From assembly GCF_039537985.1 (NCBI RefSeq), contig NZ_BAABBN010000007.1:744001-808000 (forward strand): a stretch of 64,000 bases of DNA, given 5' to 3'. The translations under genes were made by a program, and so were the position numbers. Shown here in pieces: positions 14,255-22,792 of this stretch. How positions within the stretch are numbered: the first letter of the stretch is position 1; the number at the start of each line of letters is the position of its first letter. Below the pieces are notes generated by a model. It was not told the origin of the DNA and searched no databases. It saw only the letters and a program-made list of their open reading frames with translations. This DNA comes from Litoribacillus peritrichatus (lineage in GTDB: Bacteria > Pseudomonadota > Gammaproteobacteria > Pseudomonadales > Litoribrevibacteraceae).

Positions 14255-16621
14255 TCAGCGATTCTCTAATCGGTTGTAATCCAGCAAACCGGCCGTATCC
14301 GGTTGGTCTTCTAAATACTGTTGATGAATTCGGTCGCTGTGCGCCCAGAAATCCGGGTTGGTGCGGCGAATACCAAATTCATCCATCAGTTGGTCGTAAT
14401 CGCTTTCTGTTTGTAATGTCGATACGGCATGGATGAACTGATCGAGCTTGTCTGCAGAAACATGCCAATAAGCCGCAGGGTAACTGCCGGTGATGCCTTT
14501 GTTGATGGTCAGGTAATCTTCTTCCGGCAGGCGGTTGCTGTCTTCAAATAACAGGCTATCAATGTTGCTGTGACCGCTGTTTCTGAGGATGGTGTATAGC
14601 GCAAGTTTGCCTTCGTTTTCGATGGATAAGATGCCCATCTCCGGCATCAGGGTGGGTGCGCCTATCGGCAGTTGTTTTAGTTTAGCAAGACGACGATCCA
14701 GCGCAGAATCGGTCAGGTTGTGGGGGCTGGTTTGTAAGGTGCCCAGCTTGGCTTGTACCATGTTTAGCAATTCGGTTTTCGGCGATTCGGTTGTGAATTC
14801 AATGTTGGTTTTTACATCGAAGTTAACGCGCGGGCCAAATACGAATTCTTTCACTTCTTGTTGTGAGTTCCGATACCAGTGACGCCACAGCTTTTTACGT
14901 TCTTCGGCAGGCAGCAGAGAAAGAAAGTTGCCTTCGCCTTCCATGCGCAGGAAGTCCATATACAATCGGGTATTCACCTGGTGGCCAACGTTACCAAACA
15001 CATCGTATTCTGCCACCAATAAATAGTGGATGCGTTCAAGTAATGGATAGTCGATCAGCCAAGCGGTTTTGGGTTCTTGTCCGACCAGCCCTTTCAAAAC
15101 GGTGGAGCTGTCGAAATGGCGGAAGATGGTCAGCGTCGCATTGTCGTTGGTGCGATCGCCATCCCAAATGAGGTCGAGATTGAGCTTTTCCTGCTCACTC
15201 AGGTATTTGATTAACTGCAGTTTGTTTTTCAGGTATTTGTTTTGGGCCGCCGAAAATGCCACCCAGTTTTTAATGACGCCTGCATTGCTTTGTTTTTCGC
15301 CGGGCAGGATCAAATTCTCACGCTGGGTATTGATCAGCTTATCGAGGTTTTCCGGGTTAATGTCCGGGTCAATAAACAGCACCCAAAAGTGATCATCGAT
15401 CACGTTTAATGCAATTTGACCACGGCACACCGGGCCTTTGATAAAGCCCATGATGGTGAATTGGGATTCTTCCAGCATGAAGCGATATCGAGACTGGCTC
15501 GGAATGTCTTTAAAGGCTTCGAACGGGTTGGCGGCTACTTTGGGTTCGTACCCTGGTAATGAGGCCACAGTGTAATTTGGCTCAATAAACAGAGATTTGA
15601 TCCAGTTCATTCGCTCAGCGTCTAAGGTGTACGGCATGTGCGTCTTGGCCAGGATGCTTTCATCTTCTCTTTGCAAACGATAGTAAACGCGCTGGACGCC
15701 AGGGTCGTCATAAGGGCGGCGAGTTTTAATCCTGTTGATGGGCGAGCCTGGCGGTGTGGCTGAGCGCACCAGCTTGAAGTAGGTGCGTTGTTTCGAATTG
15801 TTGTTGCTGTCCAGCTCGGTGAAATACAAGTGGGCCAGATAAATGTGTTCGTACACGTAACGGGCCATTAACTGATGTTTCAAATCGTCTTGATTCAGAA
15901 AGGTTTCCCATTCCGCTACTTTATCCAGATAAGGGGATGTCAGCTTGGGCTGGTTGGCCATGTTGGCGCCGTTGGCTAACCATTGGGTCAGGACAGTGTA
16001 TTCTTCGTTGGCTAAGGCGGGTAAGCCGTAAGGCATCCCGTGTTTTGGATTTTCGGTTAAGTAATCTTGTGATTCGACAGGCGACGGGCATTGCGCCGGG
16101 TGATTTAAACCCAGAGGGATGTCATTGCTCAAACGCTCGGCGGTGGTGGCCGGTTGTTGCTGTTTTTGGCTGATAAACTGATACATCAAGCTTGCCTGAA
16201 GGTTTACCGCCGGGGTTTGTGTACGCTCATTCAGGATCGGATGGAAGCCCATTCGACGCCATTCAAAGGTGTTCTCAGCATCAATGCCAAGGCGGGTGGG
16301 GTCACTGGCCAGTATTCGGGTGCCATCGTAGACCACGTCTTTGCTGGCGCCACGATCAATCCCCTCCGGTGAGGATAACTTTAATTGGCAAGGAGCATCG
16401 TAACAGCCATGGCAGACCACACACCGCTGTTCAATGATGGGCTCTACTTCACTTAAATAGTGCTGACCAGCGGAGGACTCCGGTTCCACCATCCGGTTTT
16501 TGGGGGCAGCCTGACCGTAAAGTTCGCTCAATGGGTCATATTGGGTGATGCCCACGCCAGCACAACCTGCTAATAAAAATAATAACCAAGGCCAGTGCAA
16601 ACTTAATTTAAATGAACGCAT
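14255..16621 (-). CDS. cti: Fatty acid cis/trans isomerase (Cti), haem c lipoprotein-like
   Basis: This 788-residue protein is the periplasmic haem enzyme that converts cis- to trans-unsaturated fatty acids in membrane phospholipids without energy input, a rapid solvent and temperature response. The haem c site 'CVVCHGCYDAPCQL' (Cys67, Cys70, His71) is the family hallmark, and the length is typical. Its N-terminus ends in LLAGC (Cys20), so it may be lipid-anchored rather than soluble. It needs the cytochrome c maturation system, encoded elsewhere. It is monocistronic, with no ribosome-binding site clearer than GATAAAAAATT upstream. Confidence 0.93.
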   Translation of the reverse strand: MRSFKLSLHWPWLLFLLAGCAGVGITQYDPLSELYGQAAPKNRMVEPESSAGQHYLSEVEPIIEQRCVVCHGCYDAPCQLKLSSPEGIDRGASKDVVYDGTRILASDPTRLGIDAENTFEWRRMGFHPILNERTQTPAVNLQASLMYQFISQKQQQPATTAERLSNDIPLGLNHPAQCPSPVESQDYLTENPKHGMPYGLPALANEEYTVLTQWLANGANMANQPKLTSPYLDKVAEWETFLNQDDLKHQLMARYVYEHIYLAHLYFTELDSNNNSKQRTYFKLVRSATPPGSPINRIKTRRPYDDPGVQRVYYRLQREDESILAKTHMPYTLDAERMNWIKSLFIEPNYTVASLPGYEPKVAANPFEAFKDIPSQSRYRFMLEESQFTIMGFIKGPVCRGQIALNVIDDHFWVLFIDPDINPENLDKLINTQRENLILPGEKQSNAGVIKNWVAFSAAQNKYLKNKLQLIKYLSEQEKLNLDLIWDGDRTNDNATLTIFRHFDSSTVLKGLVGQEPKTAWLIDYPLLERIHYLLVAEYDVFGNVGHQVNTRLYMDFLRMEGEGNFLSLLPAEERKKLWRHWYRNSQQEVKEFVFGPRVNFDVKTNIEFTTESPKTELLNMVQAKLGTLQTSPHNLTDSALDRRLAKLKQLPIGAPTLMPEMGILSIENEGKLALYTILRNSGHSNIDSLLFEDSNRLPEEDYLTINKGITGSYPAAYWHVSADKLDQFIHAVSTLQTESDYDQLMDEFGIRRTNPDFWAHSDRIHQQYLEDQPDTAGLLDYNRLENR

Positions 16622-16891
16622 AATTTTTTATCTGTCGTGATCTGTAAGTGCGCGTATTCTGGCATATAAAACAGAAATTAAAAGGGAAGGTGACCGCTTA
16701 TTTGGGGAGATAAACTACGGCAGAAATTTGAGAAAAAACCAGTCAACAGATGAACTGCCTGTAAGCCTAACTTTACTTGATTTGACGTGAATTGATTTGA
16801 AATTATGGTACAGGTGTTTTCTTAAGGAATTTTTAAGGTAAGGCGTTTTTTGTGATGGGATTCCGTTCGTCGAAGGTTGGCTTTAAAGCTT

Positions 16892-16943
16892 GCCCTGCAT
16901 CTCAGGCTTTCTTGCTGATTTCAGTTCAGCCTGAATGCAGGGC
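16892..16943. terminator. Long inverted repeat beyond the 3' end of the repeat lipoprotein gene
   Basis: GCCCTGCAT (16892-16900) plus CAGGCT pairs with AGCCTG plus ATGCAGGGC (16935-16943). It lies just beyond the stop of the minus-strand gene at 16968 and is its probable transcription end, though a T tract is lacking. The remaining non-coding sequence of 16622-16967 shows nothing else. Confidence 0.5.
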
Positions 16944-16967
16944 GTTGATGTTAGTTAAAAGGAAATA

Positions 16968-18872
16968 TCACTGAAATCGTCGGGCCATAATTGCCGATTG
17001 GGTGCCTTCGCCTTGTTCCCAAAGCAGCATCGTTCGGCCTTTGCTGTCGGTCGCCATGTTGGTATCACGAATCAGCGGTGGATTTTGGCTCAGCTGAGTT
17101 GGTTCTCCCCATGTTTCAGTGAAGGCGTTGTAGCGGCTGACAAAGAGATTATCGACTTCGTTTGTTCGCTGAACCCAAAACGATAAGACGTGATTCTGGT
17201 CGTCCATGATGGCGTCGGCGGAGCCAAATTTGTAGTCGTTGGTGGGCATGGTTTTGGTGGCTTGCCACTGCTTGGTTGTTACATCGAACGATCGGCTGTA
17301 GAGGGTGTGAGTATCATTCGTTTGTTGAGACCAGGTGATCATGGCACTGCCGTTGTCATTGGAGATTAATTGGCTGTTCGTCAAATCTTTACTGCGAATG
17401 TCGGAAACGGCGCCCAGCTCCACCGGAGTTGTCAGCCAGCTGTTGGTGGCGGCGTTAAAACGGTTGGCGAAAACATGGGTGGCAGCGGCGTCTTCGATAT
17501 TACTTTCCTGTTGCCAGGTGACAATGGCGTCACCGACTTCGTTCAGTGTGGTGTAGACACGACCAATGCTTCCCGTGCCGTTTTTAAGTAGGGCAATGTC
17601 TGACCATTCGCCATAAGTGCTTTCGTCCTGGTTAATGACCCGGTCAAAGTGGCGGGCAAATAAGCTGTTGGATGTTTGACCTCCGAAAGCACGCCAAGTC
17701 ACCAACACCTGTCCCTGCTCATTCATTATCAGGGTGTGGCTGGTGTTGTCAGAAACATCGACATCGAATGCCGTCGTGGGCTGCCATCCGCCATTGACGT
17801 CTTCATTGTTGACGAACAAACGGGTATGAATGTCGGCCTGAGTTGGCGTCTCGGGTGAAATGTTCAGCCACAGTAAGGTGAGGTAATTATTTTCATCGAC
17901 GGCAATGCGCGGGGCATAGTCGTCTTCGTTGGAGTTTAGATTAATTTCTGCGGCCTGCCAGCCTGTTTCAGGTTGGTAGCGAGAGACATACAGGTCGTAA
18001 TCATTATTTAAGTTAGTTTGTGACCAAGTCACATAACCGACACCGTCCTGGCCTATGGCTGCATCAAATCGGCCATCGACCTGACCATTACTTTCGGCAA
18101 GCTGCTGATTCGCACTCCATTGGCCCGTACTTGCGCGGTAGTAACGGCCAAGGAGGTGGTAAGTATTTTGCGTTTGTGCCCGCCAGACAACCAACACATC
18201 CCCTTGATCATTGGTGGCGACTTTGCCGCCGTTTAAGTCTGTACCTGGGGTGTTGATTTGGAACGGTGCCTGCCACTGATTATTCTCGTGGTCGTAATGA
18301 CTGGCGTACACGCTTCCCTGTAAAAGGCCTACTTCATTGGACCACAAGGAAAGGGCGTTGCCGTTTTCATAGGTTTCTACGTGGTTCAGATAGACTTGGA
18401 AGACATTATTATCATTAACGATGGTTTGAGCGTTTTGCCATTGGCCATCGCGGGTGGTGAATCGCCAGGAGTAATCGTTGCCTAAGGTGTTACCTTGCTG
18501 GTCACTGATGTTGCCACTGAGGGTTGCGGTGTATTGGCACAATAAGCCCATTTCTGATGCGACTTCAGCCTGAACTGTTTTTCCGGTTTGATCCAGCGTG
18601 GCATTGGTATCAAGCGGCTCATTATTTAACCTGACCGTCAGGCTTTGCTCGCCAACGGAGCTGGCCAGCAGGTTTTTGGAAAACGTGCCCGCGACGTTGG
18701 TGTCCAATTCAATGCCTGTGGCATTGCCGGTGGGGGTTAACGATGACAGGAAGGTCTCTGGCGCAGGTGGTGCGGGATCACTGGAGGAACCGCCGCCTCC
18801 GCTACAGCCGGTCAGAATTAAGGTGCTTAAAAGTATTGGTGAAAAGCAGGCAGCAGTAGGCAAGTGCTTCAT
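16968..18872 (-). CDS. Lipoprotein with Ig-like domain and propeller-like repeats
   Basis: The start is the ATG at 18872 with AAGGA upstream; a TTG 24 bases earlier is unlikely. The 634-residue product has lipobox LTGC followed by a Gly/Ser/Pro linker. A Big_5-like (SbsA) Ig domain comes next, with the conserved 'FSKNLLASSV' and 'YSWRFTTRDGQW' ends. About eight repeats of 50-60 residues follow, each holding a strand such as 'GDVLVVWRAQT' or 'GYVTWSQTN', consistent with a beta-propeller. It is probably outer-surface and binds a carbohydrate or protein; no catalytic motif is visible. It may share a transcript with the small gene and hydrolase upstream. Confidence 0.78.
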   Translation of the reverse strand: MKHLPTAACFSPILLSTLILTGCSGGGGSSSDPAPPAPETFLSSLTPTGNATGIELDTNVAGTFSKNLLASSVGEQSLTVRLNNEPLDTNATLDQTGKTVQAEVASEMGLLCQYTATLSGNISDQQGNTLGNDYSWRFTTRDGQWQNAQTIVNDNNVFQVYLNHVETYENGNALSLWSNEVGLLQGSVYASHYDHENNQWQAPFQINTPGTDLNGGKVATNDQGDVLVVWRAQTQNTYHLLGRYYRASTGQWSANQQLAESNGQVDGRFDAAIGQDGVGYVTWSQTNLNNDYDLYVSRYQPETGWQAAEINLNSNEDDYAPRIAVDENNYLTLLWLNISPETPTQADIHTRLFVNNEDVNGGWQPTTAFDVDVSDNTSHTLIMNEQGQVLVTWRAFGGQTSNSLFARHFDRVINQDESTYGEWSDIALLKNGTGSIGRVYTTLNEVGDAIVTWQQESNIEDAAATHVFANRFNAATNSWLTTPVELGAVSDIRSKDLTNSQLISNDNGSAMITWSQQTNDTHTLYSRSFDVTTKQWQATKTMPTNDYKFGSADAIMDDQNHVLSFWVQRTNEVDNLFVSRYNAFTETWGEPTQLSQNPPLIRDTNMATDSKGRTMLLWEQGEGTQSAIMARRFQ

Positions 18873-18892
18873 AATATCTATGTCCTTATAAA

Positions 18893-19075
18893 TCAAAAAA
18901 GCATGAGCGCACTATTGTTGTGCAATTGGTTATCAATTGCAATACCGTTGCGAACGCTGTGTTCCAGCTGTTTACTTTTCGAGAGTTTGGCTCCCGGTCT
19001 TAACACAGCTTGAGGCGGAGGTTGTTCCAGAAAAGGCGAGGTCAGGAACATCGGCGTTTTGTTGTTGATTGACAT
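18893..19075 (-). CDS. Small hypothetical protein between hydrolase and repeat lipoprotein
   Basis: This frame encodes 60 residues and has a good AAGGAAGG ribosome-binding site four bases before the ATG at 19075. It sits in line between the hydrolase (25 bp upstream) and the lipoprotein (20 bp downstream), as expected for an operon member. The product is polar with a Pro-rich 'LEQPPPQAVLRPGAK' segment. No family is recognised. The leader and spacing, rather than the protein, are the evidence. Confidence 0.45.
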   Translation of the reverse strand: MSINNKTPMFLTSPFLEQPPPQAVLRPGAKLSKSKQLEHSVRNGIAIDNQLHNNSALMLF

Positions 19076-19099
19076 AATGCCTTCCTTGGCGAATTTCTT

Positions 19100-20098
19100 T
19101 TAAAGTTTGTTGATGGAGGGGGGCTGAGTTTGAACGTTCAGCCATTTAATCAAAGTTGGCAGGAAGTCGGGGGCTAACGCGTCTTCCTCCAGAAACATCA
19201 TTTTTAACCACATGCCGATGCCGTAACCGGATTCGTTAAACAAGTCTGCCCTGAGCATTTCATGGGTTGCATTGGCAATCATCCGGGTTTCCACATGGTT
19301 GTTTGGATTGGGTCTGTGTTGCCAAAGGTTCAGCTCATGGCTGGCGTCGACGTTGAGGTCTGAATCCCCCCATAACAGCAGCACCGGTAATTGAATGTTG
19401 TTGAAATCCTGAGAGGCGTCCGCTTGATAATTCTTCAGCACAAACTGAAAACGGTTTTCGCTCATGGGGTTATTGCCCGCTTGTTGCAAATATTCCTGAT
19501 AACTGGGCGAACGATCAAAGAAAGCGATTTGCTCCCGGTGTGCGTGGATGGCTTGTTTGATTTCGGATGGGCTGGCGTTGGCCTGCATCATTCGTGTGAG
19601 GGTTAAATATTCTCCCTGTTGAACCCAATTGGTGGCAAAGCCGATCCCGACCGCAAAACCTATGTTTGTGGAGGCGTTGGCCAAAGCGGGAACCACCCAG
19701 CCGGCTTGGCTGAAGCCGAGTAACCCGGTGTTGTGCGCTGAAAAAGGGTATCGGCTTTGAATGGCTTCGATTGCGGCAGCCACTTCTTCCTGACGATCTT
19801 TCATGGATTGATTTAACCACTTGCCGGATGAGCCGCCGACACCGGCTTTGTCCCAGCTGAAAATGGCGTAACCTTGTTCGCGTAACGGGTGCCAGATGAG
19901 TTCATAGAAGCCTTTGGCGTCGTAAGGCATTTCGCCATCACCATGAACGAATAACAGTACCGCTTTGGTTGGCAGGTTGTCTGTTGCGGCCAGATAATGG
20001 CCTTGAAGCTGATTATCACCATGAGCAAAAGTGATGATTTGCGCCTGGACTGGAACAGATAAAATCAAAGTGAAAAGTAGCCAAAAAAAACGTTTCAT
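19100..20098 (-). CDS. Secreted alpha/beta hydrolase
   Basis: The start at 20098 has GGGAG eight bases upstream and opens a clear signal peptide ending 'VPVQAQ'. The 332-residue product has the hydrolase fold: 'AVLLFVHGDGEMPYDAKG' carries the oxyanion HG, 'GLLGFSQAGWVVPALAN' is the nucleophile elbow (Ser in GFSQAG), 'VLLLWGDSDLNVDAS' supplies the Asp, and 'NATHEML' supplies the His. The substrate is unknown; peptidase- or esterase-like activity is possible. It follows the DUF2860 gene in the same direction with a 54-bp gap, so the two may be co-transcribed. Confidence 0.85.
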   Translation of the reverse strand: MKRFFWLLFTLILSVPVQAQIITFAHGDNQLQGHYLAATDNLPTKAVLLFVHGDGEMPYDAKGFYELIWHPLREQGYAIFSWDKAGVGGSSGKWLNQSMKDRQEEVAAAIEAIQSRYPFSAHNTGLLGFSQAGWVVPALANASTNIGFAVGIGFATNWVQQGEYLTLTRMMQANASPSEIKQAIHAHREQIAFFDRSPSYQEYLQQAGNNPMSENRFQFVLKNYQADASQDFNNIQLPVLLLWGDSDLNVDASHELNLWQHRPNPNNHVETRMIANATHEMLRADLFNESGYGIGMWLKMMFLEEDALAPDFLPTLIKWLNVQTQPPSINKL

Positions 20099-20152
20099 TG
20101 AATTCGCTCCCATAGGGTGATGTTGTTCAAATGGTTGCTTTAAAGCGATTGA

Positions 20153-21229
20153 TCAAAATGAATAGGCGATACCGACCATGGCCATGGTCGAATCTGAATC
20201 ATAAAAAGCGATGTTGGAATCGCGCTCGGAATAGCTGACCATGGCATCCAGCCGTATGTTTTGCCAGTTAAACGGTTCAATAAACCCTATTCCGGCAAGG
20301 GCTGAGACTCGATCATCTTCCCGTGTTCGGTTAAATACCGGGTGGCGGGTGTCGTATTTGGACGATGCGTAGCTCACACCTGCAGTGAGTTCCAGTGCGT
20401 TTGTGGTGTAGAGCGTGTGAAGTTCTAAACCCCAGCGGTCAAAATCGAACGCAGCACCGTCGGCTTCGGCGGTTGTGTATAGTAAAGAAGGGACAACAAA
20501 TAAGCGGTAGTGCATCAGAGGTAAAGTAAAATCCAGCTGTACCTGATGAATATCGGCGTCTCTTTGAAGTTGTTTGCTTTCCTCAGCAGTAATGCCACTG
20601 GGCTGGTTGATCAGAGATTGTCCTGACCGCTCTTTGTCCACGTCCAGTTGGGCGAAGGCGTACCTGAGTGAGACAGGTCCGCCTAAGATGTAATCAGAGG
20701 CGAAGTAAAATCCTTCCATTTGCGCGTCTGTTTCTTTCCGTTTGGCGCCGGTTTGATAGGGGTCTTGCCAAACCTCATCGAATCCCGGCATTTTGGGTAG
20801 CAGCGCTGCCGTTAATAAGGTGCCATCCTTCAGTTGATGTCGAATGCCTATTTCAAACAAGGGGTTGCCTTCCGTGATGTTGTCTTCCGGCGTGCCGACA
20901 TAGAGCTGGGTTTGTTGATTTTCAAACCCGTAATTCAGCTCGAATAAGAGAATTGGCAACGCTCTTGTTACGGAGTCGGCGCGTTGGTTGAGAGAGTCAA
21001 TGGTTTCATTGTCATCGCTCACGCCAGATAACGATTTTGACTCAGAAATCAGTGCACTTGCCTGAACATAGCCGCTGAAACCCGGTTCAATGGGTTCAGT
21101 GAGTTCGGTCGCGAAGGAGGCCGATAACGGGGTTGTTATCAGGCTGATCAGTAAGAGACGTTGTTGAATTGCTATTCTTGGAATTGCAAAATTTGTAACT
21201 GAGGATGTTACTGGTTGGTTAGCGCCCAT
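20153..21229 (-). CDS. Outer-membrane beta-barrel protein (DUF2860-like)
   Basis: The start at 21229 has AGGAA seven bases upstream. After a basic leader and hydrophobic signal, the mature protein begins 'EPIEPGFSGYVQASALISES', an opening I associate with DUF2860. Amphipathic strands follow, and it ends 'MVGIAYSF' with a terminal Phe, the BamA recognition signature of outer-membrane barrels. The length of 358 residues fits. The ligand is unknown. It heads a minus-strand run with the hydrolase, the small gene and the repeat lipoprotein, all exported. Confidence 0.78.
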   Translation of the reverse strand: MGANQPVTSSVTNFAIPRIAIQQRLLLISLITTPLSASFATELTEPIEPGFSGYVQASALISESKSLSGVSDDNETIDSLNQRADSVTRALPILLFELNYGFENQQTQLYVGTPEDNITEGNPLFEIGIRHQLKDGTLLTAALLPKMPGFDEVWQDPYQTGAKRKETDAQMEGFYFASDYILGGPVSLRYAFAQLDVDKERSGQSLINQPSGITAEESKQLQRDADIHQVQLDFTLPLMHYRLFVVPSLLYTTAEADGAAFDFDRWGLELHTLYTTNALELTAGVSYASSKYDTRHPVFNRTREDDRVSALAGIGFIEPFNWQNIRLDAMVSYSERDSNIAFYDSDSTMAMVGIAYSF

Positions 21230-21319
21230 GGTTCCATTCCTGTTCAATGGGGTTGAATACAATTTGTATTCACGCTATCGCAACCAAGATTAAGGAAAAC
21301 TTAAGAAGCGGGTCGCTGT

Positions 21320-21781
21320 TTATTCCGCAGGTTGGTCGTCCAGCAGCATATCAATGTGCGGAATATCATCTTCCAGATACATGTCTGAGATGGTTCTGAA
21401 CCCCACTTTGGCGTAGTAATTTTCCAAATGCTGTTGTGCGCCGATCTTAATGGCAACGGTCGGGTATTGTGCTCTGAGTGCCGCAATGGAACGTTCCATT
21501 AATTCATAGCCTAACTTTCTGCCTCGTGCTTTTTGAGAGATAATCACGCGGCCAATGGCTGAATAGTCTTGGTGTACGATGCCTTTAGGGATCAGTCTGG
21601 TGTAAGCAATCAGCTGGTCGTCTTCGAACGCCATCAGGTGTTCGCACTGTTGGTCCAGGTTGTCCAGATCATGGTATGGACAGTTTTGTTCGACCACAAA
21701 GATGTCTTGGCGTAACTTCATCACGTCATAAAGTTGATTCAAAGTTAACTGCTCAAAGGGTACTATTTGCCAATCTATCAT
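21320..21781 (-). CDS. ElaA-like GNAT acetyltransferase
   Basis: This 153-residue protein matches the ElaA branch of GNAT enzymes: 'LYDVMKLRQDIFVVEQNCPY' near the start, 'AIGRVIISQKARGRKLGYEL' as the CoA loop, and 'HLENYYAKVGFRTISDMYLE' then 'DIPHIDML' at the end. The acceptor is unknown. It is single, convergent with nothing, and about 160 bp from the divergent methyltransferase at 21945. Confidence 0.88.
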   Translation of the reverse strand: MIDWQIVPFEQLTLNQLYDVMKLRQDIFVVEQNCPYHDLDNLDQQCEHLMAFEDDQLIAYTRLIPKGIVHQDYSAIGRVIISQKARGRKLGYELMERSIAALRAQYPTVAIKIGAQQHLENYYAKVGFRTISDMYLEDDIPHIDMLLDDQPAE

Positions 21782-21944
21782 GGTGTGATCTCAAACCTGT
21801 TCTGACCTGTGAATTCTGACCTGTGATTAGAGAACCTAAAAAGTGGCCGAATCGTTGGGGCAGGCACTTTATTGCACTATGGGCCGGAAAACAAACGATA
21901 AAATGCATCTTTTTGTGTTAACGAGTTAATGTGAGTGACCCCCT

Positions 21945-22646
21945 TTGAAGCTCAGTCGACGCCTTCAGGCAATTCAAAACATGGTACAGAAACCCTACGA
22001 CCACCTCTGGGATTGTTGCTGTGATCACGGTTATTTGGGGCAATCTTTTTTAACCGAAAGGGATAAGTATTCGCTTGGTATCGTGCATTTGGTGGACATT
22101 GTTCCGGCCTTAATGAACGAGGTTTCTGCCCGCTTAAATGTTGAGTTGTCTGCAAGTGAGACTCACGGTAAGTGGCAAGTGCATTGTTTGGACGTTGCAA
22201 AACTCCCCATAACCTCAACAGAATATGCCAAAGATGCGTCTCACTTGGTGATCATTGCCGGGGTGGGGGGCGATCTTTTGGTGGAGCTGATTCAGGCCAT
22301 TGAACAGAATAACCGGGGCTGTCTGATTGAGTTTTTGCTGTGCCCCGTGCATCACAATTACAAAGTACGACAAGCGCTGGTGGCGCGGGGTTTTGGTTTA
22401 GTGAATGAGCAGCTTGTCGAAGAAAATAAGCGGTTCTATGAAATAATCCATGTGGCAAAAAACTCTCATGAACCTTTGTCGTTGGTGGGCTCTGACATGT
22501 GGGATTTATCCAGACCAGCAGATCAACGGTATTTGAAAGAAACCCTCGCCCATTATCATCGTATGAAGCAGAACCCGGCTCAACAGGTGAATGATGTGAT
22601 CGACGCTTACACTGAACTGTTGTCGGCGGAACCTTCCAAATTTTGA
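21945..22646 (+). CDS. tRNA (adenine-N1) methyltransferase-like protein (TrmK/COG2384 family)
   Basis: This 233-residue SAM-dependent methyltransferase carries 'DCCCDHGYLGQSFL' as motif I (the DxxCDHxxL signature of the TrmK family), 'VHLVDIVPALMNEVSARL' after strand 2 and 'VIIAGVGGDLLVELI' as motif IV, where TrmK has GMGG. Bacillus TrmK methylates A22 of tRNA. The gammaproteobacterial relatives share the fold, but their target is less certain. The start is TTG at 21945 because the only upstream in-frame alternatives run into stops; the ribosome-binding site is weak. Confidence 0.8.
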   Translation: MKLSRRLQAIQNMVQKPYDHLWDCCCDHGYLGQSFLTERDKYSLGIVHLVDIVPALMNEVSARLNVELSASETHGKWQVHCLDVAKLPITSTEYAKDASHLVIIAGVGGDLLVELIQAIEQNNRGCLIEFLLCPVHHNYKVRQALVARGFGLVNEQLVEENKRFYEIIHVAKNSHEPLSLVGSDMWDLSRPADQRYLKETLAHYHRMKQNPAQQVNDVIDAYTELLSAEPSKF

Positions 22647-22792
22647 TTTTCTGTGCGATTGAAAGCTCAGTTATAGGATGCCTGAAATGAATCCATGATT
22701 ATTGATGTGGGTTAATTCATGCTCTGTTGAGGCAAACTATATTGAAGAGAATGAAGATTAACTTATGACCTCAAGGATATAAATTTTTCAGA

